Shown in pieces: positions 1 through 7,463 of a DNA stretch of 64,000 bases (positions are counted from its first letter, which is position 1; each line of letters opens with the position of its first letter). The notes under the pieces were generated by a model. The model worked only from the letters and a program-made list of their open reading frames with translations, was not told where the DNA came from and did not search any database. Source of the stretch: FEN-1191 sp964528845 (GTDB lineage Bacteria > Pseudomonadota > Gammaproteobacteria > Steroidobacterales > Steroidobacteraceae); contig CAZGVE010000015.1 of assembly GCA_964528845.1 (NCBI GenBank), positions 9,838 to 73,837 of the forward strand, in the 5' to 3' direction. The translations under genes and the position numbers were made by a program.

Positions 1-290
1 GCTGCTTGCGTGAATCGCAAGTCGGTGTCGGTGCCGTCCTACGTCAAATCTCAAGCCACTGATATTTATGGATTCTTCTTCCAACCGTCGACCGCAGTAA
101 ATGCAGTCGCTCCTTGCGACCGCTGAGTGCTCCTTCGTACCTTTGGAACCGCGCAGTGGGAAGCGGGAAAGAAGCGGCTCTCCCTCCCTGTCGAGCCGTG
201 GCGCTGCCCTGAGCTGCGATATCTGGCGCATCGGTGCTTGGAAGCCGATGCGCCTTTTTTTTCGACGAGCCGCTCCGCTGCAACCGGCTG
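1..290. other. no recognisable gene
   Basis: No reading frame here resembles a known family. The only structure seen is a small hairpin at 5-21 with 6-bp arms CTTGCG/CGCAAG and a TGAAT loop. The stretch lies downstream of the DHFR-family gene and may be worn mobile DNA, given the recombinase tail and broken toxin nearby; that is inference. Confidence 0.4.
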
Positions 291-953
291 TCAGGCGCCG
301 GCTGGTCCTTGGCGCCGGAGTACGACGTGGGTGGCTTTCTCCGAGGCAACGAATTGAATGCATTCGTAGCCCAGCGCGCGCATGTCCAGCCCCTCGAACA
401 GTCGCTCTCCCCCGCCCAGCAGCACCGGCGAGATGGCGATGTGCAGCTCATCGATGAGATTCATACGAAGATATTGCTGAATCGTGTTGGCGCCGCCGCC
501 AATGCGCACGTCCATCCCTTTGGCTGCATCGCGCGCCCGGTCAAGCGCCTCGTGAATACCGCCCGTGACGAAGTGGAAGGTCGTCCCGCCTTCCATCTGG
601 AGGGGCGGACGCGCGTGATGAGTCAGGATGAAAGTGGGAACGTGATAGGGTGGGTTGTCACCCCACCAGCCTTTCCAGTTCATGTCGGGCCAGGCACCGC
701 GAACCGGTCCGAACATGTTTCGGCCGAGAATCCAGGCGCCAACATTCCTGAAGCCCCGCGCAGCGAAGTCGTCATCGATCCCCGTGGTGCCGGCATCGGA
801 GCCAAACAGGGTCCGTTGAAACGTGCGCGTCGGGAACAGCCACTGGTGCAGACCTGTCCCGCCCACGCCGAGCGGATTTTTGAGGTCCTGATCCGGACCA
901 GCGCCGTAGCCGTCCAGCGAGATCGTGAAACATTCAACTCGGACGCGTGTCAT
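291..953 (-). CDS. dihydrofolate reductase family protein (RibD C-terminal type)
   Basis: A 220-residue protein with the RibD_C fold seen in many stand-alone bacterial reductases of unknown substrate. The N-terminus (VRVECFTISLDGYGAG) is the usual first strand and loop, and the C-terminal third carries the glycine-rich NADP-binding stretch (RIGGGANTIQQYL) followed by the family's DELHIAISPVLLGGGERLF-like end. The start chosen is the ATG at 953, preceded by AGGAAGG at good spacing; an upstream in-frame start would add a low-quality, arginine-rich leader. It stands alone on the minus strand. It is not the trimethoprim target FolA. NADPH-dependent reduction is expected from the family, but the substrate is unknown. 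Confidence 0.85.
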   Translation of the reverse strand: MTRVRVECFTISLDGYGAGPDQDLKNPLGVGGTGLHQWLFPTRTFQRTLFGSDAGTTGIDDDFAARGFRNVGAWILGRNMFGPVRGAWPDMNWKGWWGDNPPYHVPTFILTHHARPPLQMEGGTTFHFVTGGIHEALDRARDAAKGMDVRIGGGANTIQQYLRMNLIDELHIAISPVLLGGGERLFEGLDMRALGYECIQFVASEKATHVVLRRQGPAGA

Positions 954-1130
954 GTTCGTGCCTTCCTGTCGATTGACGTCTGACGTCGTTCGTCGCCACC
1001 CCTTGCGGCACCGCTTAACACCCGCGCTGAGCCGCCGGCCGCAGGTGCCCACCTAGCGAGGCGCGCGTAAACTTGCTTGCCGCGCGCCGCGCACGCGCCT
1101 CCCTTTGATAGCTTCCGCTCGAACGCATAG

Positions 1131-1385
1131 TCAGCCGGCTTTGCGCAGCTCTTCACGAAGCACACGGCGAAGTGTCCGCTCCAGCGGCTCGGCCTCGCGC
1201 TTGATGTGATCGACCAGGGTCGCGTTGATCAGCGTTTGGTAATTGCCACCGCCGGCGGCGTCAACCTGTGCCTTAAACCAATCGAGCACCTCTTCGTCAA
1301 GACGAATGGTGATCCTGACTTTGCCCTTCGGAACTGGCACGGCCGGGCCGCGCTTAGCCGTCGAAAAGTCGTAATCTTTCCTCAT
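1131..1385 (-). CDS. brnA: BrnA-type antitoxin, ribbon-helix-helix
   Basis: An 84-residue protein. In the BrnT-BrnA type II toxin-antitoxin family BrnA binds and neutralises the RNase BrnT and represses the operon. The middle segment (KVRITIRLDEEVLDWFKAQ) is the typical ribbon-helix-helix strand and first helix; the next segment (GGGNYQTLINATLVDHI) is the second helix. The charged N-terminus (RKDYDFSTAKRG) is typical of BrnA. The ATG at 1385 has GAGGT upstream and overlaps, as ATGA, the stop of the residual toxin frame, the usual brnT-brnA coupling. The toxin upstream is damaged, so this looks like an orphaned antitoxin. Confidence 0.88.
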   Translation of the reverse strand: MRKDYDFSTAKRGPAVPVPKGKVRITIRLDEEVLDWFKAQVDAAGGGNYQTLINATLVDHIKREAEPLERTLRRVLREELRKAG

Positions 1386-1599
1386 GTGTTTACCTCGTAT
1401 GCCCGTCGCTCGGCGCGGCTGGATCGGCACCAAGGAATATCATCCGTGCCTCACCGAACGTGTCCGGGTCGGGCATCGAAAACCCCAACGGATCCTCAAG
1501 CGAAAGCGCAGCGTCCGCAAACCGAACACGGTGCTTCTTAAAATTCGTGGCCGCCTTGGCCGGATCCCACTCGTAGTCCACGGCCGGTAGTGTATGCAC
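1383..1599 (-). pseudogene. brnT: BrnT toxin with internal deletion and frameshift
   Basis: The 5' part reads as a normal BrnT N-terminus (VDYEWDPAKAATNFKKHRV), followed by the family's aspartate/glutamate-rich middle and the GEARMIFLG strand. The frame then runs into an early stop at 1390. In another minus frame, immediately downstream, the typical BrnT C-terminal tail is still readable (SRAERRAYEVNT) and ends at a TGA overlapping the brnA start. The segment that should join the two, roughly 20-25 residues including the RIISAR-type strand, is missing. This is an out-of-frame internal deletion, and the product should lack the catalytic fold. The start could be GTG 1599 or, better placed against the promoter, GTG 1581. 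Confidence 0.8.
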
Positions 1600-1618
1600 A
1601 GATGTGCACTAAAGTCAA
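1589..1618 (-). promoter_or_regulatory. brnTA promoter with palindromic operator in the spacer
   Basis: Minus-strand -35 TTGACT (1618-1613), an 18-nt spacer, and -10 TACACT (1594-1589). The spacer holds a perfect inverted repeat TGCACA-TC-TGTGCA (1608-1595), a good candidate for the BrnA operator because BrnA-family proteins autorepress. A transcript would begin about 7 nt after the -10, next to the GTG at 1581, so the toxin message would be leaderless or nearly so. The sequence is seen; the promoter function is inferred. Confidence 0.5.
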
Positions 1619-1623
1619 ATCAC

Positions 1624-1851
1624 CCCACCAACAACAAGACCACGACGCAGATCTACACGCACGCCATGGAAGGCGGGGGCAGCGAACTTGCGAATCTACG
1701 TAAAGATTTTCTGGCATCGAGCTGGCCCATCGCATTGATAGACGGCAGTTCTCATTTGGCGTCGGCCGACTCCCAGAACCAACAACTGCAATCAGATGAT
1801 TTTGGTCCAAGTAAGGTCCGGACACTACTGATTGTGGAAAAGCAGGCGTAG
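1624..1851 (+). pseudogene. tyrosine recombinase C-terminal fragment
   Basis: The reading frame contains TTTQIYTHAMEGGG, which matches the end of phage/integron-type tyrosine recombinases around the catalytic tyrosine (the TTxIYTH signature); the tyrosine codon is 1654-1656. The rest of the catalytic domain (the R...HxxR box) is absent upstream: the frame is cut off and the sequence changes directly into the brnTA promoter. The residues after the tyrosine are not typical and run to a stop at 1851. Read as the remnant of an integrase gene, it supports a decayed integrative element at this end. The match is short, so a chance likeness is possible. Confidence 0.5.
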
Positions 1852-1858
1852 ATTGCCT

Positions 1859-1884
1859 CCCGCATCCTTCTATCGGTATGCGGG
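1859..1884. other. hairpin downstream of the recombinase remnant
   Basis: Perfect 7-bp arms CCCGCAT / ATGCGGG around a 12-nt loop. There is no T-tract on the plus side, so a terminator role is weak. It lies between the recombinase fragment and the exported lactonase. Confidence 0.35.
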
Positions 1885-2026
1885 TGTGGGGGATAAGAAG
1901 AGTCGATAAGCCTACGAACGGCACTCCGTCCGAGATGCCGGCGTTGAAGTGTCTGTCATTTCTGCACCTTCATGCACTTTCAGGATGCCTACATGACGCA
2001 CAACCAATTCAAGGAAGGGGACCGAA

Positions 2027-3397
2027 ATGACCGTGGAAAGTAAGATCATTCGCGAATTGAAAGGCAAGCTGTCGCGCCGCGACATGCTGCTGGGTGCTGC
2101 CGCCACCGCATTCATCGCCAAATCCGCATGGAACCCAGCCGTGGCCAACGAAGACTCCGAACGCGGCAGGCGGGGGTCATCAGGCTTTGTGTACGTAGCC
2201 TGTCCCTTCGGCGCCTTCGATGGCCTGAATGGGATCGTCACCTATAGCTGGGATGCGGCAACCGGCGCGCTGGATTTCGTCGCGTTCACGCCCGCTGAGG
2301 GCACGACTTTCATCGAAATCAACCACGCCTTGAAGGTGCTGTACTCCTCGAACGAGGAGGGGCCTGGCAGTGGCGGCGTCTACTCCTTCAAGATGAATCC
2401 TGATGGCACGCTGACCCTGCTCAATTTCCTTTTGGCACCCCCGACCAATACAGCAGATCCGCTCGACCCCCCCTCCGGCACCCTCGGAGGGCCGGCTTAC
2501 GTCGCCCTCGACGCAAGCAAGAAATACCTGCTGACTGCATCCTGGCAAGGCTTCTACACCTCATGCATTAGCCTCAACCCGAATGGCTCACTCAAAGCGA
2601 TCACGGACGTGATCTATTACAAGGGGAGTCTGGGACCGACCGCGACCCAGCAGCTGGGCGCCCACGCGCACATGATCAGGCCTGATCCAACCGGCAGGTA
2701 TTACTTCGTGGCGAATCTCGGGCAGGATCGCACGTATATCTACACTCTGGGCAATGGACTATTCGGTTCGGCGAACACAGGACAGTTCTCTGCCGGTCCT
2801 CAGCCGTTTGTCCAGACGGATGCCGGCTACGGGCCGCGGCATTTCGCTTTCCACCCGAATGGCCGCTACATGTATTCGCTCAACGAGGTGTCCTCGACCA
2901 TGGACGTATACCTCTGGTCGGCGGAGCACGGCAGGTTGACACGGGTGAACTCGTTCTCGACGCTGCCGGAGGGCTATGTGAATGCCCAGGCTCAGGGACA
3001 ATTCACGGGAGCCCCGGAACTCCAGGGAAGCACGAATGCGATCAACACGGCTTCAGAAATCGCGGTCTCGCAGGACGGCAACTATGTGTATGCCGCGAAC
3101 CGCACCTTCGACAGCATCGCCACGTTCTCGGTCAAGAAATACGGCCACGATCTTGACGGCGTGAAGCCGGAGTGGACCTGGACACGCGGTAAGACGTGTC
3201 GCCAGTTCACGCTGTCCCCCGACGGCTGCTACATGTACGTGGGCAACTCGGACGGCTATAGCATTGCCGTGTTCAGGGTCGACATCGATTCTGGAGAATT
3301 GAAGTATCTGCCGAACCTGACTGTCGGAGTACAGTCTCCGGCCTGCATCACCTTCGCGTCATGCGCGATCGCGAGCTGCAGCGCTGTCGGGTCTTAA
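2027..3397 (+). CDS. exported lactonase-family beta-propeller protein
   Basis: 456 residues. The N-terminus carries a Tat-like signal: SRRDM at residues 16-20, then a hydrophobic alanine-rich stretch ending near VANEDSE. The mature part is a seven-bladed propeller of the lactonase (YbhE/6-phosphogluconolactonase-like) family, with repeated blade motifs such as GPRHFAFHPNGRYMYSLNE and FTLSPDGCYMYVGNSDGYSIAVF. Family members hydrolyse sugar lactones, but many exported ones have no proven substrate. The start is supported by an AAGGA motif 10 nt upstream. It is monocistronic, followed by a strong hairpin. A second exported lactonase lies at 37325-38497 next to a PQQ dehydrogenase, suggesting that lactone hydrolysis in the periplasm matters to this organism. 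Confidence 0.85.
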   Translation: MTVESKIIRELKGKLSRRDMLLGAAATAFIAKSAWNPAVANEDSERGRRGSSGFVYVACPFGAFDGLNGIVTYSWDAATGALDFVAFTPAEGTTFIEINHALKVLYSSNEEGPGSGGVYSFKMNPDGTLTLLNFLLAPPTNTADPLDPPSGTLGGPAYVALDASKKYLLTASWQGFYTSCISLNPNGSLKAITDVIYYKGSLGPTATQQLGAHAHMIRPDPTGRYYFVANLGQDRTYIYTLGNGLFGSANTGQFSAGPQPFVQTDAGYGPRHFAFHPNGRYMYSLNEVSSTMDVYLWSAEHGRLTRVNSFSTLPEGYVNAQAQGQFTGAPELQGSTNAINTASEIAVSQDGNYVYAANRTFDSIATFSVKKYGHDLDGVKPEWTWTRGKTCRQFTLSPDGCYMYVGNSDGYSIAVFRVDIDSGELKYLPNLTVGVQSPACITFASCAIASCSAVGS

Positions 3398-3415
3398 GCT
3401 TCGCTAAGTAAGGAA

Positions 3416-3467
3416 CCTCAGCGCGCTGACCGATGTGCAGGATGCACTTCGGTCAGTTGCGCTGAGG
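3416..3467 (+). terminator. strong hairpin after the lactonase gene
   Basis: Long stem: CCTCAGCGC plus GCTGACCGA on the left pairs with TCGGTCAG plus TTGCGCTGAGG on the right with a single bulge, around a 15-nt loop. It starts 19 nt after the lactonase stop and ends just before tRNA-Lys on the other strand, so it could terminate both. There is no clear poly-T run. Confidence 0.5.
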
Positions 3468-3473
3468 GCTGCT

Positions 3474-3549
3474 TGGTGGGTCGGGTGGGGCTCGAACCCA
3501 CGACCAACGCCTTAAAAGGGCGCTGCTCTACCGACTGAGCTACCGACCC
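3474..3549 (-). tRNA. tRNA-Lys (anticodon TTT)
   Basis: 76 nt including an encoded CCA. Acceptor GGGTCGG pairs with CCGACCC, then A and CCA. The D arm has GTAGCTCAGTCGGTAGAGC, the anticodon loop is CTTTTAA with anticodon TTT, and the T arm contains GTGGGTTCGAACCCCAC. Only the anticodon stem differs substantially from E. coli tRNA-Lys. It lies between two converging protein genes. Confidence 0.97.
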
Positions 3550-3602
3550 TCAGGGCCGCGAGGGCTGCGCATGATACCGAAAAAGCCCGGGCGCCGGCAG
3601 CG

Positions 3603-4511
3603 CTAGGGATCCGGCTTCGCCGCGGCAGTCGGGAGCGCGCGCGTGGTCGTGAAGAGTTTCGCTTCCTCCCGCAACCAGTCGATGAACACCCGGACATTGC
3701 GCAGCTCGCGGGCGCGGGCCGGGCAGACCAGCCAATAGCCGCGCTGGTAGTGCACCGGACGGCCAGCCGCCACGAGCGTGCCGCAATGGATCTCGTCGGC
3801 GACGAGACTCCAGCGTGCCAGTGCAAGTCCTGCTCCCTGCATGGCCATGCGGACCACCGCGTCGGAATTCTCGAACAGCGCGCCGCGAAAGCTCTCGGTG
3901 TACTGATCGGCGCGGCCATCAAACAGCCAGGCGGTCCATGGCTCGCTGAGGCTGTGCGTGAGCGGATAGCGCTGCAGGTCGGCGGCCACGCGCACCGGTC
4001 CGAATTGCTCGTACAGCGCCGGAGCGCACACCGGCAGCAGCCACTCCTCGAGCAGTGCCTCGGACCACAGGTTCGGCCAGCCGCCGCCCCCGAAGCGGAT
4101 CGCCAGATGAAAATCCTGCTGCACGAAGTCCACCACCGCGTCCGAGGTATGCAGGTGCAGGTCGATCTCCGGGTACGCGGCGCGAAAACGCGCGATGCGT
4201 GGCAGCAGCCACAGCTGCAGGAACGAAGTCAGGGTCGTGACGCGCAGCGGCCCTGCAAGCCGGTCGAGCCGCACGTCATCGACCGCACGTTCGAGCTGTG
4301 CGAGCGCCTCCTGCACGCGCGGCAACAGTCCCGCGCCCTCGCCCGTCAGATGCACCTGTCGCCCGTTGCGCCGGAACAGCGGCCGCCCCAGATACTCCTC
4401 GAGCGCGCGGATCTGAAGGCTGGCGGCGCTGGTGCTGACACCGAGTGCGTCGGCGGCACGGCTGAAATTCAGGTGGCGCGCGACCGCCACGAACACGCGC
4501 AGGCTGCCCAA
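3603..4511 (-). CDS. LysR-family transcriptional regulator (GcvA-like)
   Basis: About 302 residues. The N-terminal winged helix-turn-helix is clear (LNFSRAADALGVSTSAASLQ, then RALEEYLGRPLFRRNGRQV), and the rest is a periplasmic-binding-protein-like effector domain. The sequence SLRVFVAVARHLNFSRAA resembles the GcvA/AmpR branch. The start is uncertain: the frame stays open upstream and reads RRLPLGSLRVF, so the TTG at 4511 or the CTG two codons before could be used, or a start further up; no good ribosome site is seen. It sits alone between tRNA-Lys and an UrcA gene, so no target is obvious. Local autoregulation is usual for the family. Confidence 0.88.
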   Translation of the reverse strand: MGSLRVFVAVARHLNFSRAADALGVSTSAASLQIRALEEYLGRPLFRRNGRQVHLTGEGAGLLPRVQEALAQLERAVDDVRLDRLAGPLRVTTLTSFLQLWLLPRIARFRAAYPEIDLHLHTSDAVVDFVQQDFHLAIRFGGGGWPNLWSEALLEEWLLPVCAPALYEQFGPVRVAADLQRYPLTHSLSEPWTAWLFDGRADQYTESFRGALFENSDAVVRMAMQGAGLALARWSLVADEIHCGTLVAAGRPVHYQRGYWLVCPARARELRNVRVFIDWLREEAKLFTTTRALPTAAAKPDP

Positions 4512-4631
4512 TGGCAGCCGGCGCGGTGCCCGTTCCGCCGCGGATTTCGCGCGGGCCGCTGTGCGGCGGGCTGCCGCTCTCCTGACTTGCGCGATGCGTT
4601 TGCTCTCCGGGCTAGCCTGACGCCGGGGGCG

Positions 4632-5009
4632 CTAACGCCGCGCCACCGCCGTGTCCTGGAACGACTGCGAGGTGTGCGCACGATAGTAGGCCGTGAGGGT
4701 CGGCCGATCCAGCGTGGCTACCGCCTGGGAGATCGCCCGGGCCACGCACGCTCGCCACTCGGGCTGAACCATGCGCGAACCAGTCAGTCGTGGCTCGCCG
4801 CAGACGCGCTCGGCCGCCACCCGGATGCGCCGGTACAATGTCGCGGCCCCCGCCGGCTGGCCGAGATCCAATTCGCCGAAATGCACCGTGATCTGCGCCG
4901 GATCCGGATGCCACGGATCCGCGGCCGCCGAGGCGAGCGCGGTGCCTTGCCATGATGCCGCCATCACCAGCATCGCCACCCTGAGTGCGACAACCACACC
5001 GTCTGTCAT
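4632..5009 (-). CDS. UrcA family secreted protein
   Basis: 125 residues with an N-terminal signal peptide (MTDGVVVALRVAMLVMAASW, ending near ALASAAA). The mature part has the UrcA pattern: ITVHFGELDLGQPAGAATLY, then a helix RRIRVAAERVCGEPR with one cysteine, and WRACVARAISQAVATL with the second. Function is unknown across the family; the two cysteines probably form a disulfide in the periplasm. The ATG at 5009 is preceded by AGGAGA and is preferred over an upstream in-frame start. It lies downstream of queC on the same strand but is separated by a hairpin, so it may be transcribed on its own. Confidence 0.85.
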   Translation of the reverse strand: MTDGVVVALRVAMLVMAASWQGTALASAAADPWHPDPAQITVHFGELDLGQPAGAATLYRRIRVAAERVCGEPRLTGSRMVQPEWRACVARAISQAVATLDRPTLTAYYRAHTSQSFQDTAVARR

Positions 5010-5104
5010 GAGATTCTCCTGTCCGTAGGGAACGTTCCGAAGCACCTGGGTGCTGCGGGACAGGATGCGCGGCCGCATCGCGGCGCGGATGCAATGTACT
5101 CAAG

Positions 5105-5128
5105 GCGTGTTGAGCATTTCTCAACGCG
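5105..5128 (-). terminator. hairpin between queC and the UrcA gene
   Basis: Stem GTTGAG / CTCAAC extended by two G-C pairs and one G-U, with loop CATTT, placed 11 nt after the queC stop in the minus direction. The T-run afterwards is poor, so termination is only likely. Confidence 0.4.
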
Positions 5129-5138
5129 ATCGCCGGCC

Positions 5139-5828
5139 TCAGACGTAACGGGTGGGATCGGCGATTCCGGCCGCGCCGAAGCCCTCGCGTCGCAGGCGGC
5201 AGGAGTCGCAGCGTCCACAGGCGCGCCCGTGGATATCGGCCTGGTAGCAGGACACGGTCATCGCGTAGTCGACTCCCCAGCCGACCCCGCTGCGGATGAT
5301 CTGTGCCTTGCTCATTGCGATCAGCGGTGCGTGCACACGGTAGCGCGCGCCCTCGACACCGGCCTTGGTCGCGAGCGGAGCAAGCGCCTCGAACCCACGG
5401 ATGAACTCGGGACGGCAATCCGGGTAGCCCGAGTAATCGACGGCATTGACGCCGATCACGAGGTCCGTGGACCCGAGCACCTCCGCCCAGCCGAGCGCGA
5501 GTGCGAGCAGCAGGGTATTGCGCGCCGGCACGTAGCTGACCGGAATGCCAGGCATGACCTGCTCGGGCAGCGGAATGCTCCAGTCGGTGAGGGCCGAGCC
5601 GCCGATGCCCGCGAGGTCGACGTGCATGACGCGATGCTCACGCGCCCCGAGCGCCCCGGCGACGCGCGCGGCCGCCTCGAGCTCCGCGCTGTGGCGCTGG
5701 CCGTAGCCCACCGAGAGCGCGAAGCATTCGAAGCCTTCCCGCCGGCCCCAGGCGAGCGCGGTCGAGGAATCCAGACCGCCGGAGAGCAGCACCACGGCGC
5801 GGCGGGGGCTGTCAGCGGCCTGGCTCAT
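5139..5828 (-). CDS. queC: 7-cyano-7-deazaguanine synthase
   Basis: 229 residues. QueC converts 7-carboxy-7-deazaguanine to preQ0 with ATP and ammonia, on the route to queuosine in tRNA. The N-type ATP pyrophosphatase P-loop SGGLDSS is at residues 16-22, and the C-terminal zinc site has four cysteines in SCYQADIHGRACGRCDSC. The length is normal. The ATG at 5828 lies inside the end of queE (17-nt overlap), so the two are translationally coupled; they also catalyse consecutive steps. It is the last gene of the long ruv-tol-que run on this strand. Confidence 0.97.
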   Translation of the reverse strand: MSQAADSPRRAVVLLSGGLDSSTALAWGRREGFECFALSVGYGQRHSAELEAAARVAGALGAREHRVMHVDLAGIGGSALTDWSIPLPEQVMPGIPVSYVPARNTLLLALALGWAEVLGSTDLVIGVNAVDYSGYPDCRPEFIRGFEALAPLATKAGVEGARYRVHAPLIAMSKAQIIRSGVGWGVDYAMTVSCYQADIHGRACGRCDSCRLRREGFGAAGIADPTRYV

Positions 5829-6456
5829 TGCCCCAGAGATACTTGTGCAGCTGAATCTGCAGGCGTACCGGCAGCCGATCGGCCAGGATCCAGTCGGCGA
5901 GCGCGCGCGCCGGCAGCTGCTCGTGACTCGGAGAGAACAGCACACCGCAGCGTGCGGCCAGATCCAGCTCCGCGACGCGCCCGCGGCTCCACTCGTAGTC
6001 CGCGCGGTCGCAGATCACGAACTTGATCTGCTCCTCGGGGCGCAGCAACGCGAGCTGCTGGTAGCGATTGCGCCGCTCCTCGCCCGAGCCCGGTGTCTTC
6101 ACGTCCACTATGCGAATGACGCGCGGATCGACCGCCTCGATGCCGATCGCCCCGCTGGTCTCGAGTGAGACGCGATAGCCGGCGTCGGCCAGCGCGCTGA
6201 GCAATCCCCGGCACTCCGCCTGCGCGAGCGGCTCACCACCGGTTACGCACACGAAACGCGCCTGCAGCGCACGCACCCGCTCGAGTATGGCGTCCAGTTC
6301 CCACCATTGCCCGCCCTCGAACGCATAGGCAGTGTCGCAGTACTGACAGCGCAGCGGACATCCGGTCAGGCGCACGAAGGTTGTCGGGATTCCGACCGTG
6401 TCGGCTTCGCCCTGCAGCGAGTGGAAGATCTCGGTCAGCTTCAGGCGCGCGCCCAA
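5812..6456 (-). CDS. queE: 7-carboxy-7-deazaguanine synthase, radical SAM
   Basis: About 214 residues. QueE rearranges 6-carboxytetrahydropterin to 7-carboxy-7-deazaguanine. The radical SAM cluster motif is CPLRCQYC with cysteines near residues 33, 37 and 40. FHSLQGE upstream is the usual substrate-loop signature, and CVTGGEPL is the SAM-binding GGEP motif. The start is taken as TTG 6456, giving GARLKLTEIF and preceded by AGGACGGAG. An ATG at 6507 is in frame, but the extra residues derive from the cpoB 3' end and are arginine-rich nonsense. Once the artificial gap upstream is closed, queE begins 25 nt after the cpoB stop. Confidence 0.93.
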   Translation of the reverse strand: MGARLKLTEIFHSLQGEADTVGIPTTFVRLTGCPLRCQYCDTAYAFEGGQWWELDAILERVRALQARFVCVTGGEPLAQAECRGLLSALADAGYRVSLETSGAIGIEAVDPRVIRIVDVKTPGSGEERRNRYQQLALLRPEEQIKFVICDRADYEWSRGRVAELDLAARCGVLFSPSHEQLPARALADWILADRLPVRLQIQLHKYLWGNEPGR

Positions 6457-6534
6457 GGCTCCGTCCTGCTCAAGGCGCCGCTCAAGGCGCCGCCTGCGCC
6501 GGGGCATCCGCCGGCATCTTCTGCAGGCGCTCCG

Positions 6535-6634
6535 NNNNNNNNNNNNNNNNNNNNNNNNNNNNNNNNNNNNNNNNNNNNNNNNNNNNNNNNNNNNNNNNNN
6601 NNNNNNNNNNNNNNNNNNNNNNNNNNNNNNNNNN
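6535..6634. other. assembly gap of 100 N, artificial
   Basis: The 55 bases before the gap (6480-6534) are identical to the 55 bases after it (6635-6689). The two contigs therefore overlap and the gap length is a placeholder. Merging them gives a continuous cpoB-queE junction. Confidence 0.95.
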
Positions 6635-6636
6635 GC

Positions 6637-7449
6637 TCAAGGCGCCGCCTGCGCCGGGGCATCCGCCGGCATCTTCTGCAGGCGCTCCGCGGCCAGCTGC
6701 GCAGCGCTGCTGCCAGGGTAGCGCTGCACGACCTGGCTCAGCGTACCGCGGGCATCAGACAGGTGTTTCTGTTCGAACTGGGTGTACCCGAGCTTGAGCA
6801 GCGCATCCGGCGCCTTGCGCGACTGCGGATACTGCTGGCCAACGGCGCGGAACGCCGCTGCAGCGTTGTCGAAGTCGCGCGTCACGTAGTACGCCTCTCC
6901 GAGCCAGTACTGTGCGTTGTCGGCCAGCGCGCTTTGCGGGTAGGTCTTCAGGAAGTCCCGGAACTGCGCGATCGCATTGGCATAGTCGGAGGCCTTGAGC
7001 GCATCGTAGGCATGGCCGTAGGCGGCCTGGTCGGTGGGCGCGGCGGCGGAGCCGCTACCGGCGGCGCCGCCGTTGCTCGCTGTCGCAGAGCCGGGCGCGC
7101 CGCTGGTGCTGAGCGCCTTGAGCCCGCTCTCGAGCGCTGCGACACGCTGGTTGAGGTCGGCGTAGAGATCGCGCTGCTGCTTCGAGAGCGTCTGATTCCC
7201 GTTCTGCAGCTCCTCGACCTGCCCACGCAGTAAGCGCAGCTGGGACTCGAGCCCATCGATGCGCTGTGACAGGTCCACCAGGCTCTGGTTGTTCACCACG
7301 CGCTCGACGCGGCCGAGCCGCCCGTCCACATCATCGAGCCGCACCTGCATCGGATCCGGTTCCGGCGTACTCGCGCATCCGGTGAGCAGCGCGGCGAACG
7401 CGGCCACGGATAGCCAGACGTGAGCGTGCGGAACAATGCGCGCGAGCAT
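6637..7449 (-). CDS. cpoB: Tol-Pal system protein CpoB/YbgF
   Basis: 270 residues. CpoB is the periplasmic partner that links Tol-Pal constriction with peptidoglycan synthesis at division. In order: signal peptide, an N-terminal trimerising coiled coil (about residues 35-110, RIDGLESQLRLLRGQVEELQ), a low-complexity Gly/Ala/Ser linker, and a C-terminal TPR domain (YDALKASDYANAIAQFRDFL, then YWLGEAYYVTRDFDNAAAAF). The signal ends in LLTGC, a good lipobox, so this copy may be a lipoprotein, whereas E. coli CpoB is soluble. It directly follows pal in the tol operon. Confidence 0.95.
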   Translation of the reverse strand: MLARIVPHAHVWLSVAAFAALLTGCASTPEPDPMQVRLDDVDGRLGRVERVVNNQSLVDLSQRIDGLESQLRLLRGQVEELQNGNQTLSKQQRDLYADLNQRVAALESGLKALSTSGAPGSATASNGGAAGSGSAAAPTDQAAYGHAYDALKASDYANAIAQFRDFLKTYPQSALADNAQYWLGEAYYVTRDFDNAAAAFRAVGQQYPQSRKAPDALLKLGYTQFEQKHLSDARGTLSQVVQRYPGSSAAQLAAERLQKMPADAPAQAAP

Positions 7450-7463
7450 GGGCGCCCCTGGAA

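Noticed and set aside
1013..1019. Integron attC-like core (GCTTAAC)
   Set aside because: No partner GTTRRRY site lies at a workable distance and no stem forms, so a cassette array is not supported.
6468..6491. 12-bp tandem repeat at the cpoB-queE junction as a regulatory element
   Set aside because: It sits exactly where the contig overlap begins and could be a small duplication or assembly trace; no function is suggested.
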